Source: Locusta migratoria
Taxonomy: Eukaryota; Arthropoda; Insecta; Orthoptera; Acrididae
Direction: 5' to 3'
NCBI GenBank assembly: GCA_026315105.1
Contig: CM048744.1
Coordinates: forward strand, 662,349,676 to 662,413,675
Length of the DNA stretch: 64,000 nucleotides
In this document: positions 50,398-61,254 of the stretch, one piece after another
How the letters are laid out: every line of letters starts with the position of its first letter
Position numbering within the stretch: position 1 is the stretch's first letter
Program-made: the position numbers and the translations under genes
Notes under the pieces: model-generated
Told to the model about the DNA's origin: nothing
Seen by the model: the letters and a program-made list of their open reading frames with translations, nothing else
Database searches by the model: none

Positions 50398-50487
50398 TTG
50401 ATTTCTTTCAAATGTTTGTAAATCTAATGGACCTAACTATGTTGGTCATCAGTTCCTAGGCTTACAAACTACTTAAATTTACTTAAA
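50398..50487 (-). mobile_element. tRNA-derived SINE, 3' half (split by the palindrome)
   Basis: On the minus strand it reads ttaagtagtttgtaagcctaggaactgatgacc and ends in the tail caaacatttgaaa, matching the SINE at 58189-58384. Its head continues at 51572 beyond the inserted palindrome. Confidence 0.7.
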
Positions 50488-50889
50488 TAATATAGTGAGG
50501 ACAGTTTACTACTCACCGCAAAGACGTGGCGACGAGCTGCGACAGGCACATACAAAAGACACACACATACAACACATTCAGCTATCGGCCATGGCCTTCT
50601 TCAGAAATAGAGCACTCACGCAATCACACAGGCACACAACACAGTCATACAACCATCACCTCCGACTGCCACACTTCGAATCACGCTCTGCAGCGAATCA
50701 GGGACGGGAGGGGAGGGGAGGGGGAGGGGATAGAAAGGTTACGTCACGGTGGTGGGGATGTGTTAGATGGGAATAACGAGATGCAGCTTAGGAATGGAGT
50801 GGGGAGGCGGGTGAGGGGAGAAAATAAAATAAAATAAAGTAAAGTAAAATAAAGTAAAATAATTCATGTACACTGCAAGTGCACAAGAC

Positions 50890-50953
<64 letters not shown>

Positions 50954-50978
50954 TATATATATATACATACACACATAC

Positions 50979-51064
<86 letters not shown>

Positions 51065-51073
51065 GTGTGTATG

Positions 51074-51125
<52 letters not shown>

Positions 51126-51558
51126 GTCTTGTGCACTTGCAGTGTACATGAATTATTTTACTTTATTTTACTTTACTTTATTTTATTTTATTTTCTCCCC
51201 TCACCCGCCTCCCCACTCCATTCCTAAGCTGCATCTCGTTATTCCCATCTAACACATCCCCACCACCGTGACGTAACCTTTCTATCCCCTCCCCCTCCCC
51301 TCCCCTCCCGTCCCTGATTCGCTGCAGAGCGTGATTCGAAGTGTGGCAGTCGGAGGTGATGGTTGTATGACTGTGTTGTGTGCCTGTGTGATTGCGTGAG
51401 TGCTCTATTTCTGAAGAAGGCCATGGCCGATAGCTGAATGTGTTGTATGTGTGTGTCTTTTGTATGTGCCTGTCGCAGCTCGTCGCCACGTCTTTGCGGT
51501 GAGTAGTAAACTGTCCTCACTATATTATTTATTCCAACCTGGACTTTCCATTATTATA
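50488..51558 (+). mobile_element. 1.05-kb near-perfect palindrome with one-sided tail and 14-bp target duplication
   Basis: Positions x and 102015-x are complementary over the outer arms (50484-about 50890 and about 51125-51531). Translations of 50526-50837 (plus) and 51178-51489 (minus) are identical over 103 residues. The centre is CA/TA/TG microsatellite. The right side extends another 27 bp (51532-51558, ttccaacctggactttcc) absent on the left. TAAATTTACTTAAA flanks the unit (50474-50487 and 51559-51572). The arms belong to the GGCCATGGCCGATAG family found single-armed elsewhere in the window. No credible protein is encoded. Confidence 0.88.
50892..51121. repeat. compound (CA)n(CATA)n(TA)n(TATG)n(TG)n microsatellite at the palindrome centre
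   Basis: The tract is symmetrical in plan, but the left CA run (about 27 units) is longer than the right TG run (about 17 units), so the two arms have changed independently in length since duplication. Confidence 0.93.
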
Positions 51559-51571
51559 TAAATTTACTTAA

Positions 51572-51695
51572 AGTAACATATGCTAAGGACAATACAAACA
51601 TCCATTCCCGAGTGAGGACTCAAACCTCTGACGGCAAGCAACCATGCGCTCTGCAGCTAAGGGCCTTAGAATGCTTGGCCACTCCACCACAACAT
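51572..51695 (-). mobile_element. tRNA-derived SINE, head half (split by the palindrome)
   Basis: On the minus strand: a tRNA-like head with GAGGTTTGAGTCCTCACTCG, then atggatgtttgtattgtcctt. It joins 50398-50487 when the palindrome and one copy of TAAATTTACTTAAA are removed. Confidence 0.7.
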
Positions 51696-51777
51696 TGCTT
51701 TCTTTACAAATGAAAAATACAGAGTTGATATTGGCAGTTGGCTGATGGAGTCTAGACCAATCAGACACAATTTCATT

Positions 51778-51944
51778 CGTTCAAATGTTTGTGAAGCTTA
51801 TGGAACTAAAATGTGGGGTCAACAGTCCATAAACTTACAAACTACTTATACACTACCTTATACAAGACAGCACAAACATCCATGCCCGAGGGGGAGATGC
51901 GAACCTCCAACGGGGAACAGCCTCGTGCATTGCGCTCGGCCGCG
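51778..51944 (-). mobile_element. tRNA-derived SINE with 11-bp target duplication
   Basis: Direct repeats ACAATTTCATT (51767-51777 and 51945-51955) flank it. On the minus strand it runs gtcgcggccgagcgcaatg, then the B-box-like GGAGGTTCGCATC, catggatgtttgtgctgtc, and the tail cacaaacatttgaacga. The family is that of 58189-58384, with a shortened head. Confidence 0.8.
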
Positions 51945-51955
51945 ACAATTTCATT

Positions 51956-53590
51956 GGTTTTCCTAATCTTGGAAAAAACAGGCGCATCAAAATTTGTTGT
52001 AACTATTGTTTGTAGGATGTAACTGATTCAATAGGAAAATGTTCAGTAATTCAGTTAGATTTGCTAGATGCAAAGAGTAAGTATCTGGGAAAAAATTCAG
52101 AATGTCAGGAATTTGGAATTATTGTCATGATAATAAATTTTATAAAGTGTTACTCTATACTTTTCAAATCAACTTCCTACAGGAAATGTTAACACTACTG
52201 GCTGATAATTAATTTCTACATTCCCACTTGGTTGTGGATTTTACAAAGCCAGAAATTATGGATCCTATAATAGCATTCAAAAATTTTCATCAAAATTCAA
52301 CCTAATTATGAACTTGGCCTTTATTGAAACAAGACACAAAGAAATTTTTTACTTAAGCTGCTAGTGGGCTTTGATTTAAATAATTGGGGAAACAAACATT
52401 TGTGCTAGGCTGTGTTTCGAACTGAAGTTTCCTGCTCACTGGCCAGTCACACTGCCCACTACAGCATCTGGACAACACAGTGATCACACCTGCATCGACT
52501 ACCCTAGTATGTTCCAGCTAGAAACCAGTTTACAATTTAGCTGCACTCTATTGATGTACAATACAAAATAACAATATAATTTCTTATACAAAACTTTACC
52601 AAGAAGAATTTTTTCACAAGATTCTGTATTTTGTCTGGAGTGTGGAAATTTTATGAAATGTCAAGTGAATCCAGAAAAATCTTGACCATCTGACAAGCCT
52701 AAGAATTAGAATCGAGAAACATGCTACTTGAAAGCCACACCTTTTGTTCTCTAAGGTTGAAGACAGGAAAATTTTTCTTCTATTATTTGAAAAACTGGTA
52801 GGATGGCAGAAAAGCAAGTCTTAACAATAGCTAAAAGAAAAATTAAAGATAAGAAAATTGAAATGACAGGGCGATGGATACTAATCTGTTAGCACTTACT
52901 GAATAACCAGGTACGAAAGAGTTGCCTGATAAGGATGATATTTGTCCAAGTGTCTGTTCTTTGTAATGATCGAGTGCGGTGCAGTTTGTAAATATTTTTT
53001 ACTTACCTTCCATCGCATTCGTAATTTCAGCATTATAAAGCAAAAAGTAATGTAAATTGAATAGAATACCATCTCATTTGCTTTCAGTCATGGCAATTTC
53101 TCTCCTTATAGTTGTAGACATTAACTAATTGTCTGATAGTTCAGAAGAAAGTGATGAAAATTTACAGATTTGAGCCTAATTCAGGTATGAAGCCAGACCT
53201 CTCATCGGGATGCACTTTTCTGTAACATTTTCTACATCGTTGTATGGGAAGATTTCAACCATATCAGTGTGTAAGGTACAAAAAAGTGCATCTAGAAAGA
53301 GATATTTAAGATGATTTTAAGATAACAATAGGCAGTTTGGGATGCAAATTTCATTTAATGTACAAGCAGTCTAGAATACAGCTTGTTAAAGTGACAAGCT
53401 CAAGCGAAGACAATGTTTCAGCCCATCTTCTCAGCCCCACCTCCCTCTCTCCATTGATGTATTCATGTCCTCCTCCCCTCACCTGACTGTGGATTACCTC
53501 CTCCCTCCTCTCTGTCTATTTCTGACTGAATAGTCAATAGAATATCATAGAAAAATTTGATCTAAACCAATAAAGTATTTATCCATTATA
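51956..53590. other. A/T-rich sequence without recognised gene
   Basis: A possible tRNA-derived SINE fragment on the minus strand lies at 52400-52530 (gtgtgactggccagtgagcagg, followed by ttcagttcgaaac, a weakened B-box). The rest has only short unassignable frames. Confidence 0.35.
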
Positions 53591-53612
53591 TATGGGATGC
53601 CAGAAATTCTCA

Positions 53613-53990
53613 TTACAAACTTTGAGTGCGTGTAGACAGGGGAATGAATACATAATAATCTGATAAGGAACCAATGTCAGAGGTTGTCATCAATTGACGC
53701 TCTGGCGCCATAAACAAAATTGTCTGATCATGTTCTTTGGGCAGATTTCCAGCAGCAGGATCTGTGGGCATTACGTATTTTAAGTCTGGACTTGTAACTA
53801 GCTGAGTGAAAAAAGTTCTCTGTATATGGTGTTCATCCGGAGCCACAGCCCCACTTATACCCACAGTAGTGACCCTATGTTCGTCTTTTTCGATTTCTTC
53901 GTAAGTGCAAGAGAAATTTGGGATTTCCTGCCAGTTTTCACTGAAATATGATGGATCTTTGTTCAACACCCACAGGCTACAATGACCTCA
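53613..53990 (-). CDS. unassigned protein-coding-like frame (about 125 residues), possible exon or element fragment
   Basis: An open frame, closed upstream by a stop just before GHCSLWV, gives a balanced, non-repetitive sequence: NWQEIPNFSCTYEEIEKDEH, then VGISGAVAPDEHH, SPDLKYVMPTDPAAGNLP and LFMAPERQLMTT, ending STRTQSL. It does not look like the microsatellite or C-rich frames nearby. I do not recognise a family. It abuts the 5' edge of Gypsy-3, so it may be truncated by that insertion, be an exon of an unrelated gene, or belong to another mobile element. Confidence 0.4.
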
Positions 53991-54862
53991 CTGCTTCGCC
54001 AGGATTCCATCTTGCATCATTCCCTACGATGCAAGGATCTGCTCATATTACTTTGTTGAGCATTTCATCCTCACCTTCACGACCCAAACTTTCTCAGGAC
54101 ATGTTTTCTACGCCGAGGAGCACATGTACTTTGAGGTAGTGTAATGACTCTAGTTTTGTGACTCCCAGTGTTTTTTCTGGTGTCTCACCTGCATTTAGTG
54201 GTTCACCGAACTTCCACCCATTTGCTCCTAATGTGAAAAATGTGTCTCTTTTGGATTAGCAAAATTTGAACAATAGACCTTCTACTGCCCATTCTGCCAA
54301 TCACGTGGTTGGTCAACAGGGCACATATTCTTCACCCCACTTGCACTTTTTTTATTGCTTCAGGACACAGTGATTCATCTAACATAGTTACTTCAGGTTC
54401 CACCTCGAACCATTCTATCAATTCAGGACAGTTTTCTTGCGCAGCTTTTTTGTCCACACAACAAACTTTTAGGACAGTGCTGTTGCTGCTAGCCTTGTGC
54501 AACCATTGTTTTCACCTGTGTTCAACAACTGCTTTGTTGCCCCTAGCCATCAACCCAGCAGTACAACGCACTCTAACTCCGTTCCTAGTGTCACTGCTTC
54601 CTATGTGCAACTGTGTTCTGCATCATGTGATGTGCCTGCCATGCCATGATCACAACACACAACATTCTTTTTCGCTCAGTTATATGGCTGACACTTAGGG
54701 CTCCGAAGCCTGGTGTCGTTCTTTCAAGTGCCCTTTTTCACGGCAGATACTGGTGTCACTACCACGCCTTTGCTCCTGACAGTGCTGCTTCTCATCCGTT
54801 TGCCATAACCGTCCCACTGGGGACACCTGCCACGCCATGCGATTCAAATCCCACCTTAGCAA

Positions 54863-55700
54863 ATGTGCATCGACCCTGCTGTCGGCAACGCTCCTCATTT
54901 TGCACCTGATCCACCTCCTGATCAACTGGCCAAGCTGTCACTTTTCTCTTTAGAGGCCCCCACAACTTGGTTCGCTCTCGTCGAGCAAATCTTTGAAGAT
55001 TATTCGCTTGATAACACCATTAGCTACCTGTGTCTGATCACTTACCTTCATGAACATGTGGACCTCATATATAACCTCATAACCCCTATCCCAACTGTCA
55101 ATCGCTATGCTGCAACCAAAAAGACCATCCTAGAGAGGGTCACCCACACTCCTGATGAGACAATCAGACTCATTATCCACGAAGAACATGTAGGAGACAA
55201 GAAGCTTTTGCAAATGTGGTACCATCTCCAATTGCTAGTCAATGAACATGACATGGCTGACTTCACCCCTCATGGCTGTCTAATTGAGCAAACTCCCACT
55301 CGCTATCCAGACAGTCCTGATCTACAATATTCATCAGCCTCCAAGCGAATGCATCCGCATCGCTGACAGGGTGTATGAGGCCTATCTCCATGATGTGCAA
55401 CAGTCCTGTTTCACCTCTGAGTCTTGTCCTTACAGCATCTCTCTGCTGTTGGGCATAATCGCCCGTGCAGTACGTAAGCCACCAGCAAGCAGCAGGTCTC
55501 TGCTTCCCTTTCTTCCTCTTGACCACTGGCACTGCCAGCCCACCCGACTCTGACGAGGAGCCACCTCTGCTCATCCACTTCCCACAGGAACAGGTTCCTC
55601 ATTACCTGTACTGTTATTACCACAGTTGCTTCAGTGATGCTGTGAAGAAGTGTCTATCACCATGCCTTCACCCAAATGCAGAGCGCAGGAGGACCTAGGC
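54863..55700 (+). pseudogene. Gypsy-3 gag remnant
   Basis: LSLFSLEAPTTWFALVEQIF, TKKTILERVTHTPDETIRL and EEHVGDKKLLQMW are well preserved. After frame changes the zinc-type motif HYLYCYYHSCFSDAVKKC with SPC following lies near 55600-55665, giving C-x3-H-x9-C-x3-C. Confidence 0.82.
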
Positions 55701-56075
55701 ATCGCCTCTTGCACTGATGAGAAAAGACGCCAACATGTGCTTCGTTCTGTTCATGATGCCTCCCCTTCGGGCAGTTGCCTGTATTTACATGGTTGTGTTA
55801 CTGGCACCCATTTTCTCATCAACACCAGTGCCGATGTCTCTCTGTTACCCACTTCCATGGCTACTGGCCCCCTTCATGCACATCACACTCTACTTCGTGC
55901 TGTCAATGCAACACAATTGCCATGTACTGGTTCAATGAACTTCGCTGTTCATCTATCACGAAGCTGCACACACAAGTGGAACTTTCTGATGGCTAACATT
56001 CCAGAACCTATCATGGGCCCTGATTTCTTACCTCACCACAAACTATCCTATAATGTTGTGCATCACTTGGTGTTT
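55700..56075 (+). pseudogene. Gypsy-3 protease remnant
   Basis: SPSGSCLYLHGCV leads to FLINTSADVSLLP. The catalytic Asp is Asn and the Gly is Ser. PIMGPDFLPHHKL follows at the normal end of the domain, in one frame with no stop. Confidence 0.85.
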
Positions 56076-56880
56076 TATTGCCCATCTAATATGCATTTTT
56101 CGTGTGATACATTGAGCTCTGGCTCTTCTGTTGTGAATGCAGATATTGTCTGTGAGTGCATTACAACTATTGGCAAGTTTGAAACTCTCCTGTCAAAGTG
56201 GTCTATTGAACATGAACAAGTGCTTCGCCTGTGGCATGATTGAGAACACATTGTCCACGACCTCAGTGATGCAGAGACTCAACTGGCCTACATTAAGCAA
56301 GACACCGTAATTTTTTGATCACTTTGGAAGGATAACTCCTCCCAGGTCAGTATTTGTGTTCCCTCTGCAAGTGTCATCAGTGATGTCGCACCTATATGCA
56401 AGGTTACCACTTCCGTGTCTGTGTCGCTGCTATGTGTACATTTGTAAACAAACCTTGATTGCCATGCCAACGCCTTGCTCAGATGCTCCACCAGCACTTT
56501 GTCCCACTCTAGCGACTGCCTCCCCTCCCATACTGCTTCTCCCCCACCTGCACAGCAATTCTTCTGTTTTGCACTCACCTGTTCCATTGGTCCAGCACAT
56601 GTCTGGAACTTTAACTTCTCCGACTAGCCCTCTTCCACCCATGTGTGATCACCCTAAAAGCTACACGAACAGATTTAATCTTTTGCCCGTGCTACAGTGC
56701 CTCCCTCATGCACACCTGTGGCCAGGACATCTACTACTTTGGTGTCTCAGCTGTCACAAACTCTTCCAAGCCAATGCCCACCACTGCGCCTTGTTCGGTC
56801 GCTGCCTACCTCAGGTCTTGCCCCCGGACGACGCAGTTTACCTTGTGCCACCACAACAAATGTTGTGTGTGCCTTTGTTT
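56076..56880 (+). other. Gypsy-3 linker between protease and reverse transcriptase
   Basis: It starts with a helix-prone stretch (TIGKFETLLSKWSIEHEQVL; then HIVHDLSDAETQLAYI) and continues Ser/Pro-rich, ending where LIDGPPSPPP begins the RT lead-in. It parallels the Gypsy-1 linker. Confidence 0.6.
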
Positions 56881-57165
56881 AATTGATGGCCCTCCCTCCC
56901 CTCCCCCCCCCCCCCCCGCCCAAATCTCTAGCAAACCACGCCGCCTTTGCCCTGATAAACTTGCAGCCATCAAACAACAGATGGCCAAATTTTTAGATGG
57001 TCGGCCAGTAACTGGTTGTTGCCTACTCATTTGGTGGACAAGAAGGACGGTACTTGGTGCTTGTGTGGCAACTATCGAAGAATCAATGGCAGGACTATAA
57101 TCACTCAAACGCAAATCAACAACATACAACCAACATCTCTGGCAGCTCCAATGCAACAGCATCTT
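56881..57165 (+). pseudogene. Gypsy-3 RT start, truncated
   Basis: LIDGPPSPPPPPPAQISSKP, with a C run at about 56902-56919, leads to LCPDKLAAIKQQMAKFLDG and a degenerate VDKKDGTWCLCGNYRRINGRT-like stretch in another frame. Nothing of the catalytic core remains. Confidence 0.7.
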
Positions 57166-57193
57166 GACAGTGAGAGAAGAAGGGAGCGTAGTT

Positions 57194-57197
<4 letters not shown>

Positions 57198-57245
<48 letters not shown>
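57198..57245. repeat. (TG)n microsatellite
   Basis: About 24 TG units at the border between Gypsy-3 and the Penelope-like relic. Confidence 0.95.
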
Positions 57246-57248
<3 letters not shown>

Positions 57249-57249
57249 T

Positions 57250-57975
57250 AAGATTTCAACAATATTTTTGAGAAAGATAGGTTGCTACTCAACACAGAGA
57301 CATCTCAAGAGCCACCAAAAGGCACACGTAACAGATTACAACTCTAAAAAGCTTCTGGCCACTACAGCCTTCAACAGACAAACAGACACAAACACAACTA
57401 CCATCTCTGGATGCTGTGGCCAGTCTATGGGACTCAGGAAGCAGGAAGGGAGAGGAAGGATGCACAGTGGGGAAGGGAAAAAATCAGTGCTGTCTGATGG
57501 ACAGGGAGGAAGAAAAGGGGAGACTGGATTGTTGGTGGAATGGAAGTTGTGTGTGAGGCAATGAAGGAGAGGGGAGTGTGGTGGGGGAAGGAATTAAGGA
57601 AGGTTTAGGCCTGATGGATTGTACCAATGTAGGATATATTGTAGGGAGATTTACCATCTGTGCAAATTATAGAAGCTGGTGTTAATGGGTAGGATCCATG
57701 TGTCACACACTATGTTACAGTCATTGGAGTGAGCCACATCGTGCAGGGCTGCATTCTCTGCAACAGGATGGTCCAGCTGTCTCCTGGCCACAGTTTGATG
57801 GTGGCCTTTCATGCAGACAAAGCTTGTTGTTAGTCATGCCTATGTAGAAAACTGCACAGTAGTTGCAGCTCAGTTTGTAGGACATTTTCATCCACTGTGA
57901 CAGTGGGTGAGCAGGGCTACAGCAGCCTTCTTAGAGCCAATACATTCGTATTTTTGCCTCCAAGGTATAAACAAT
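57250..57975 (-). mobile_element. Penelope-like element: GIY-YIG endonuclease end and 3' region
   Basis: On the minus strand, YKLSCNYCAVFYIGMTNNKL (about 57820-57885) is the GIY-YIG core as found in Penelope-like elements, followed by LHERPPSNCGQETAGP. SLQYILHW- and NPSGLNLP-like sequence lies about 57600-57660. The segment at 57250-57310 (aggttgctactcaacacagagac) matches 3' repeats I recall from orthopterans. Several stops are present. Confidence 0.65.
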
Positions 57976-58188
57976 TGCTACACATCCAGTGGTTGTAGTG
58001 TGAAGTTTGTAACTTGGCTATTTTTCTTTTTGTGACATGTTAAAATGTGGACTGGAATAGAAAATCCTGCATTTGTGAGGAGTATTATATTATTATGCTT
58101 TTGTTGGCAAAATAATAAACCAATTGAAATTTAACACAAACTATGTGATGTATACCAGTATGGAAAAAGAATAAGTGAAAGCTAAGTG

Positions 58189-58384
58189 CCGGCCGCGGTG
58201 GCCGAGGAGACTGAGGCGCTTCAGTCACGGTCTGCACGGCCACTACGGTTGGGGGTTCGAATCCCCCATCAGGCATGGATATTTGTGCCGTCCTTAGTCT
58301 TAGTTAGTTCATAAGTAGTTTGTAAGTTTAGGGACTGATGACCACGTAGTTAAGTCCCATAGACTATACAAACATTTGAAATTT
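58189..58384 (+). mobile_element. tRNA-derived SINE, complete, with perfect 13-bp target duplication
   Basis: TGAAAGCTAAGTG flanks it on both sides (58176-58188 and 58385-58397). The head has an A-box-like GGTGGCCGAGGAG and a B-box GGTTCGAATCC, consistent with a tRNA with a long variable arm. The body is ggatatttgtgccgtcctta, then gactgatgaccac and ttaagtcccatag, ending caaacatttgaaatt. At least four other copies occur in this window. It looks like a SINE I recall from Schistocerca. Confidence 0.9.
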
Positions 58385-58397
58385 TGAAAGCTAAGTG

Positions 58398-59150
58398 AAG
58401 AAATGGTTAATTAATTTTAAAAATATCCATATCAGTGTTCACAATAAGGACTGCAGTGGCAGGCCTAGCCTGACAAATTTAATCTACTTTGTATACTATT
58501 GTCACTTCCTCCTATTCCAGTTGCATAAGTTTTGCAGGAAAAATGATTGCTTGTATGCCTCTCAATGAGCCCTAATTTCTCTGATCTTATCCTTGTGGTC
58601 ACTTCATGAAATGTATGTGAGAAGGAATATACTGGCTGACTCTTCATTCATGAAACACATGGTCTCAGAACTGAGAGAATCATGAACCATGATACAGAAC
58701 ATCTTTCTCCCAGCATGTGCCACTGGAGTTTCCTAATCACCTATGTGACACTTTTGCGCTTACTAAATGAGCCCATGATGAAGTGTGCTGATCTATGTTG
58801 GATCTTCACTCTTATATCCCACACTGATGAGCAACACTCAAGTGCTGACAATTAGAATTTTGTAAACCACTTCCTTTGTTGACAGACTACACTTCCTGAA
58901 GATTTTTCTAATGAATCTGTCTGGTGTCTGCCCTACCCATGATTGGTTTTATATTGCCCCTTATGTCAACTTACAGATATTTTATGGAAGTAACTGCTTC
59001 TGGTGTTTATCCTATAACAACATAGTTATATAATAAAGGATTTTTTTCCTTATTATGTAAAGTTGAGGCTCAATTGCAACACTCTACACCATGCATCAAT
59101 ACACTGCAAATCAAATGCAAAACTAATCTGACATTTTACAATTATGAAAC
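58398..59150. other. intergenic sequence, no recognised gene
   Basis: Short frames only. The segment about 58440-59050 may be a degraded minus-strand LINE, but I see no diagnostic motif. Confidence 0.3.
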
Positions 59151-59159
59151 TTTCAAAAT

Positions 59160-59475
59160 ATGTTCTTCAAATTCCACAGAAACTGGTGTCTGAAGTTGTG
59201 ATGGAAAAGCTTGGTTCCATCAAGTTTTGTGCTATATAGGTTCCCAAAATCCTAACAAAAGACTATAAATGAACTGACTGGTGGCAGCATTGACTTTCCT
59301 CAAAGTGAACCACAAAAATGGTAACAAAGTTATCAATTGTATCATAACTGGGGATGAGACATGGGTGAAGCATGTGAATTATGAAACAAAAGGACAATCA
59401 AATGAATGGTGTATTAAAGAAGGTGTTTGCAAATGCTGTCAACAAAATAAAACATGGCTCCTGTGCTTCTAGCTT
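59160..59475 (+). mobile_element. mariner-type transposase relic
   Basis: VPKILTKDYK, AALTFLKVNH and CIITGDETWVKHVNYETKGQ match the middle of a mariner transposase; the GDETW Asp is the second catalytic Asp region. Upstream paired domain, downstream catalytic Asp and terminal inverted repeats were not found. Confidence 0.7.
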
Positions 59476-59479
59476 GTGA

Positions 59480-60640
59480 TTCTTATTGATCTTCTTTGAC
59501 GTGGCACAATAACTAACTGAAAGAGGTACAGTCACCGGTTTTACACTCTTCACGAGATTTCAATGAAAACAGTGTAAAATGTGTTTCAAACAGTAAAATA
59601 TGCTTGCTGCATCCCCCTTGCATTTTTGTACATTTTTTATATATGAATCAAAATATTCTGCAGGAAGTTTATGATATAATAAAGGTTGTCTGAATTTTGT
59701 ACTATCGTAAGTGCTAGGTGGAACTGGAACTGGTAACTTTATAGGAAATAGAAATTTTTCATGTAATTTCATTCATCATAATTGACTTTGTCAGCAAGCC
59801 TTTAACTGGCATTTATTATTTACATAATAAAACTGCACGTCCCGTACTTTTTTTATTTTTCTTTATTTCACACAATTATATTTGAGAATTTATTCATGTG
59901 CTCGAGTGCAAATATATGCGTAAGTATTTTTGTGGCATTTGCACAGGGTCGGCACATTGCATATTTGAGGTTATAATATACCAAACCCCCTTCAATGTGC
60001 AAAACAACACACACAAGCAAACCAACTTTCTCACCATTTATAAAATGCCACAAAAATACTTAGATAAATATTTGCATTGCACAATAAGAATAAAATCTCA
60101 AAACAAGTGATGCAAAACATGAAAAACTACCAGTTGAATAAACAAAACTATGATGACAATCAGCGTGGTGGCTAGCTGATGGGATACTCCCATCAGCTGT
60201 TGTGTCTTGAGACAACTAGGCATGCACTGCAAACAACAAAATGCGAGATCTACATACGAATAAACGCAAAGTGTCAAGAAACTTGAAAGCGTATTGTTTA
60301 TAAACACTAGACTTGAAGGTGAAAGCCATGCCAGTGTCAATTACATAACATTTTCTTCACAAACATGGTTTCAAAAAGCGTAAAATGTGGGAAAATTGTA
60401 ATTATGTTATCGCAAAAATGGGGATGAATTAGATTGTGAACATAGGAAATTTGATGGGACCAACACAAAACGGCGAGAAAACGTAAAATCTGGGAATGTA
60501 AAAACGGTGTTATACTGTAGTCTGAAAAACTAACAAAGTTTAGGTTAGTATTACAAAACAAGTGTCATGGAAAATGTCATGCAAAATTTTTCCCCTTTTC
60601 ATGGCTACATATGTCCACCCATGACCAGAACTCTAATGAG
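59480..60640. other. intergenic A/T-rich sequence, no recognised gene
   Basis: Only short frames. The inverted phrases atttttgtggcatttgcac (59928) and ataaaatgccacaaaaatac (60040) form a loose hairpin of about 130 bp around 59925-60060. Confidence 0.35.
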
Positions 60641-60648
60641 GTTTTGAA

Positions 60649-60848
60649 TGGGGGGTGTTTGATTGTATGGGAAACTCAGGAGGTTTGGGCCCCATAGAAC
60701 CACATATATAGACGTACAGCAAATTCACTTTATTATTGATGCAACTAAGTACAAAGCCATACTGAGATAAAATGGCTGACAGGAGCAGAGAAGCTGCTGC
60801 CCCAAAGAACTTGGCCAGCGGTGTTCGGTGTGATCACGTTGCCACACA
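60649..60848 (-). repeat. 3' LTR of Gypsy-4
   Basis: About 198-200 bp from TGTGTGGCAACG to CACCCCCCA on the minus strand, with an AATAAAG signal near 60737. A clear polypurine tract (gggagggagagggggtagc) lies immediately upstream at about 60849-60870. Confidence 0.7.
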
Positions 60849-61254
60849 GCTACCCCCTCTCCCTCCCACTGCAGTACGGAGTATGGAGTATGGTGAGGCA
60901 AGGGGGGGGGAGGTGACTAAGGCGTCTGGTAGTGCATAGCATGCACATGATGGAGTGCTCTGTAGTTTCTTGGTGCAGAGGCATAGGCGGGCAGCGATGA
61001 GTGTTCAGCAGCGCATCCACGATGAAGTCGAGTAACCTTCATGGATGGCGGATAGTGCAAGCTGGACATGATGACACAGGGGTATGGGCAAGGGGAAAGT
61101 ATATTAGGACCTCAGCAGAAGGGAGGGAGGCATGCTCATACATTGGGGAGGAGGACCACACTCGGCAGCATAATATTTTTCAGCAGGTGTCACTCAGTGT
61201 GGGAGCTAGGCATGGGGGTGATGGAGGAAGAGCTAAGATGTAAATGGAGCAGTC

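Larger units (their letters stand above)
53985..57165 (+). mobile_element. Gypsy-3: Ty3/Gypsy relic of the Gypsy-1/2 lineage, no LTRs
   Basis: Gag, protease, the long linker and the first part of RT are present in order. It ends within RT near 57165, where a TG microsatellite and a Penelope-like relic begin. No LTR is visible at either end; the left edge is placed where sequence starts to resemble the early interior of Gypsy-2. Confidence 0.8.

Noticed and set aside
50763..51252. Long His/Thr, Tyr/Ile and Cys/Val repeat reading frames on both strands
   Set aside because: They are translations of the CA/TA/TG microsatellite at the centre of the palindrome.
50484..51531. The palindrome as an assembly or adapter artefact
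   Set aside because: It is bounded by a 14-bp target duplication inside a SINE, has a one-sided tail, and its central repeats differ in length between arms, which an artefactual mirror copy would not show.
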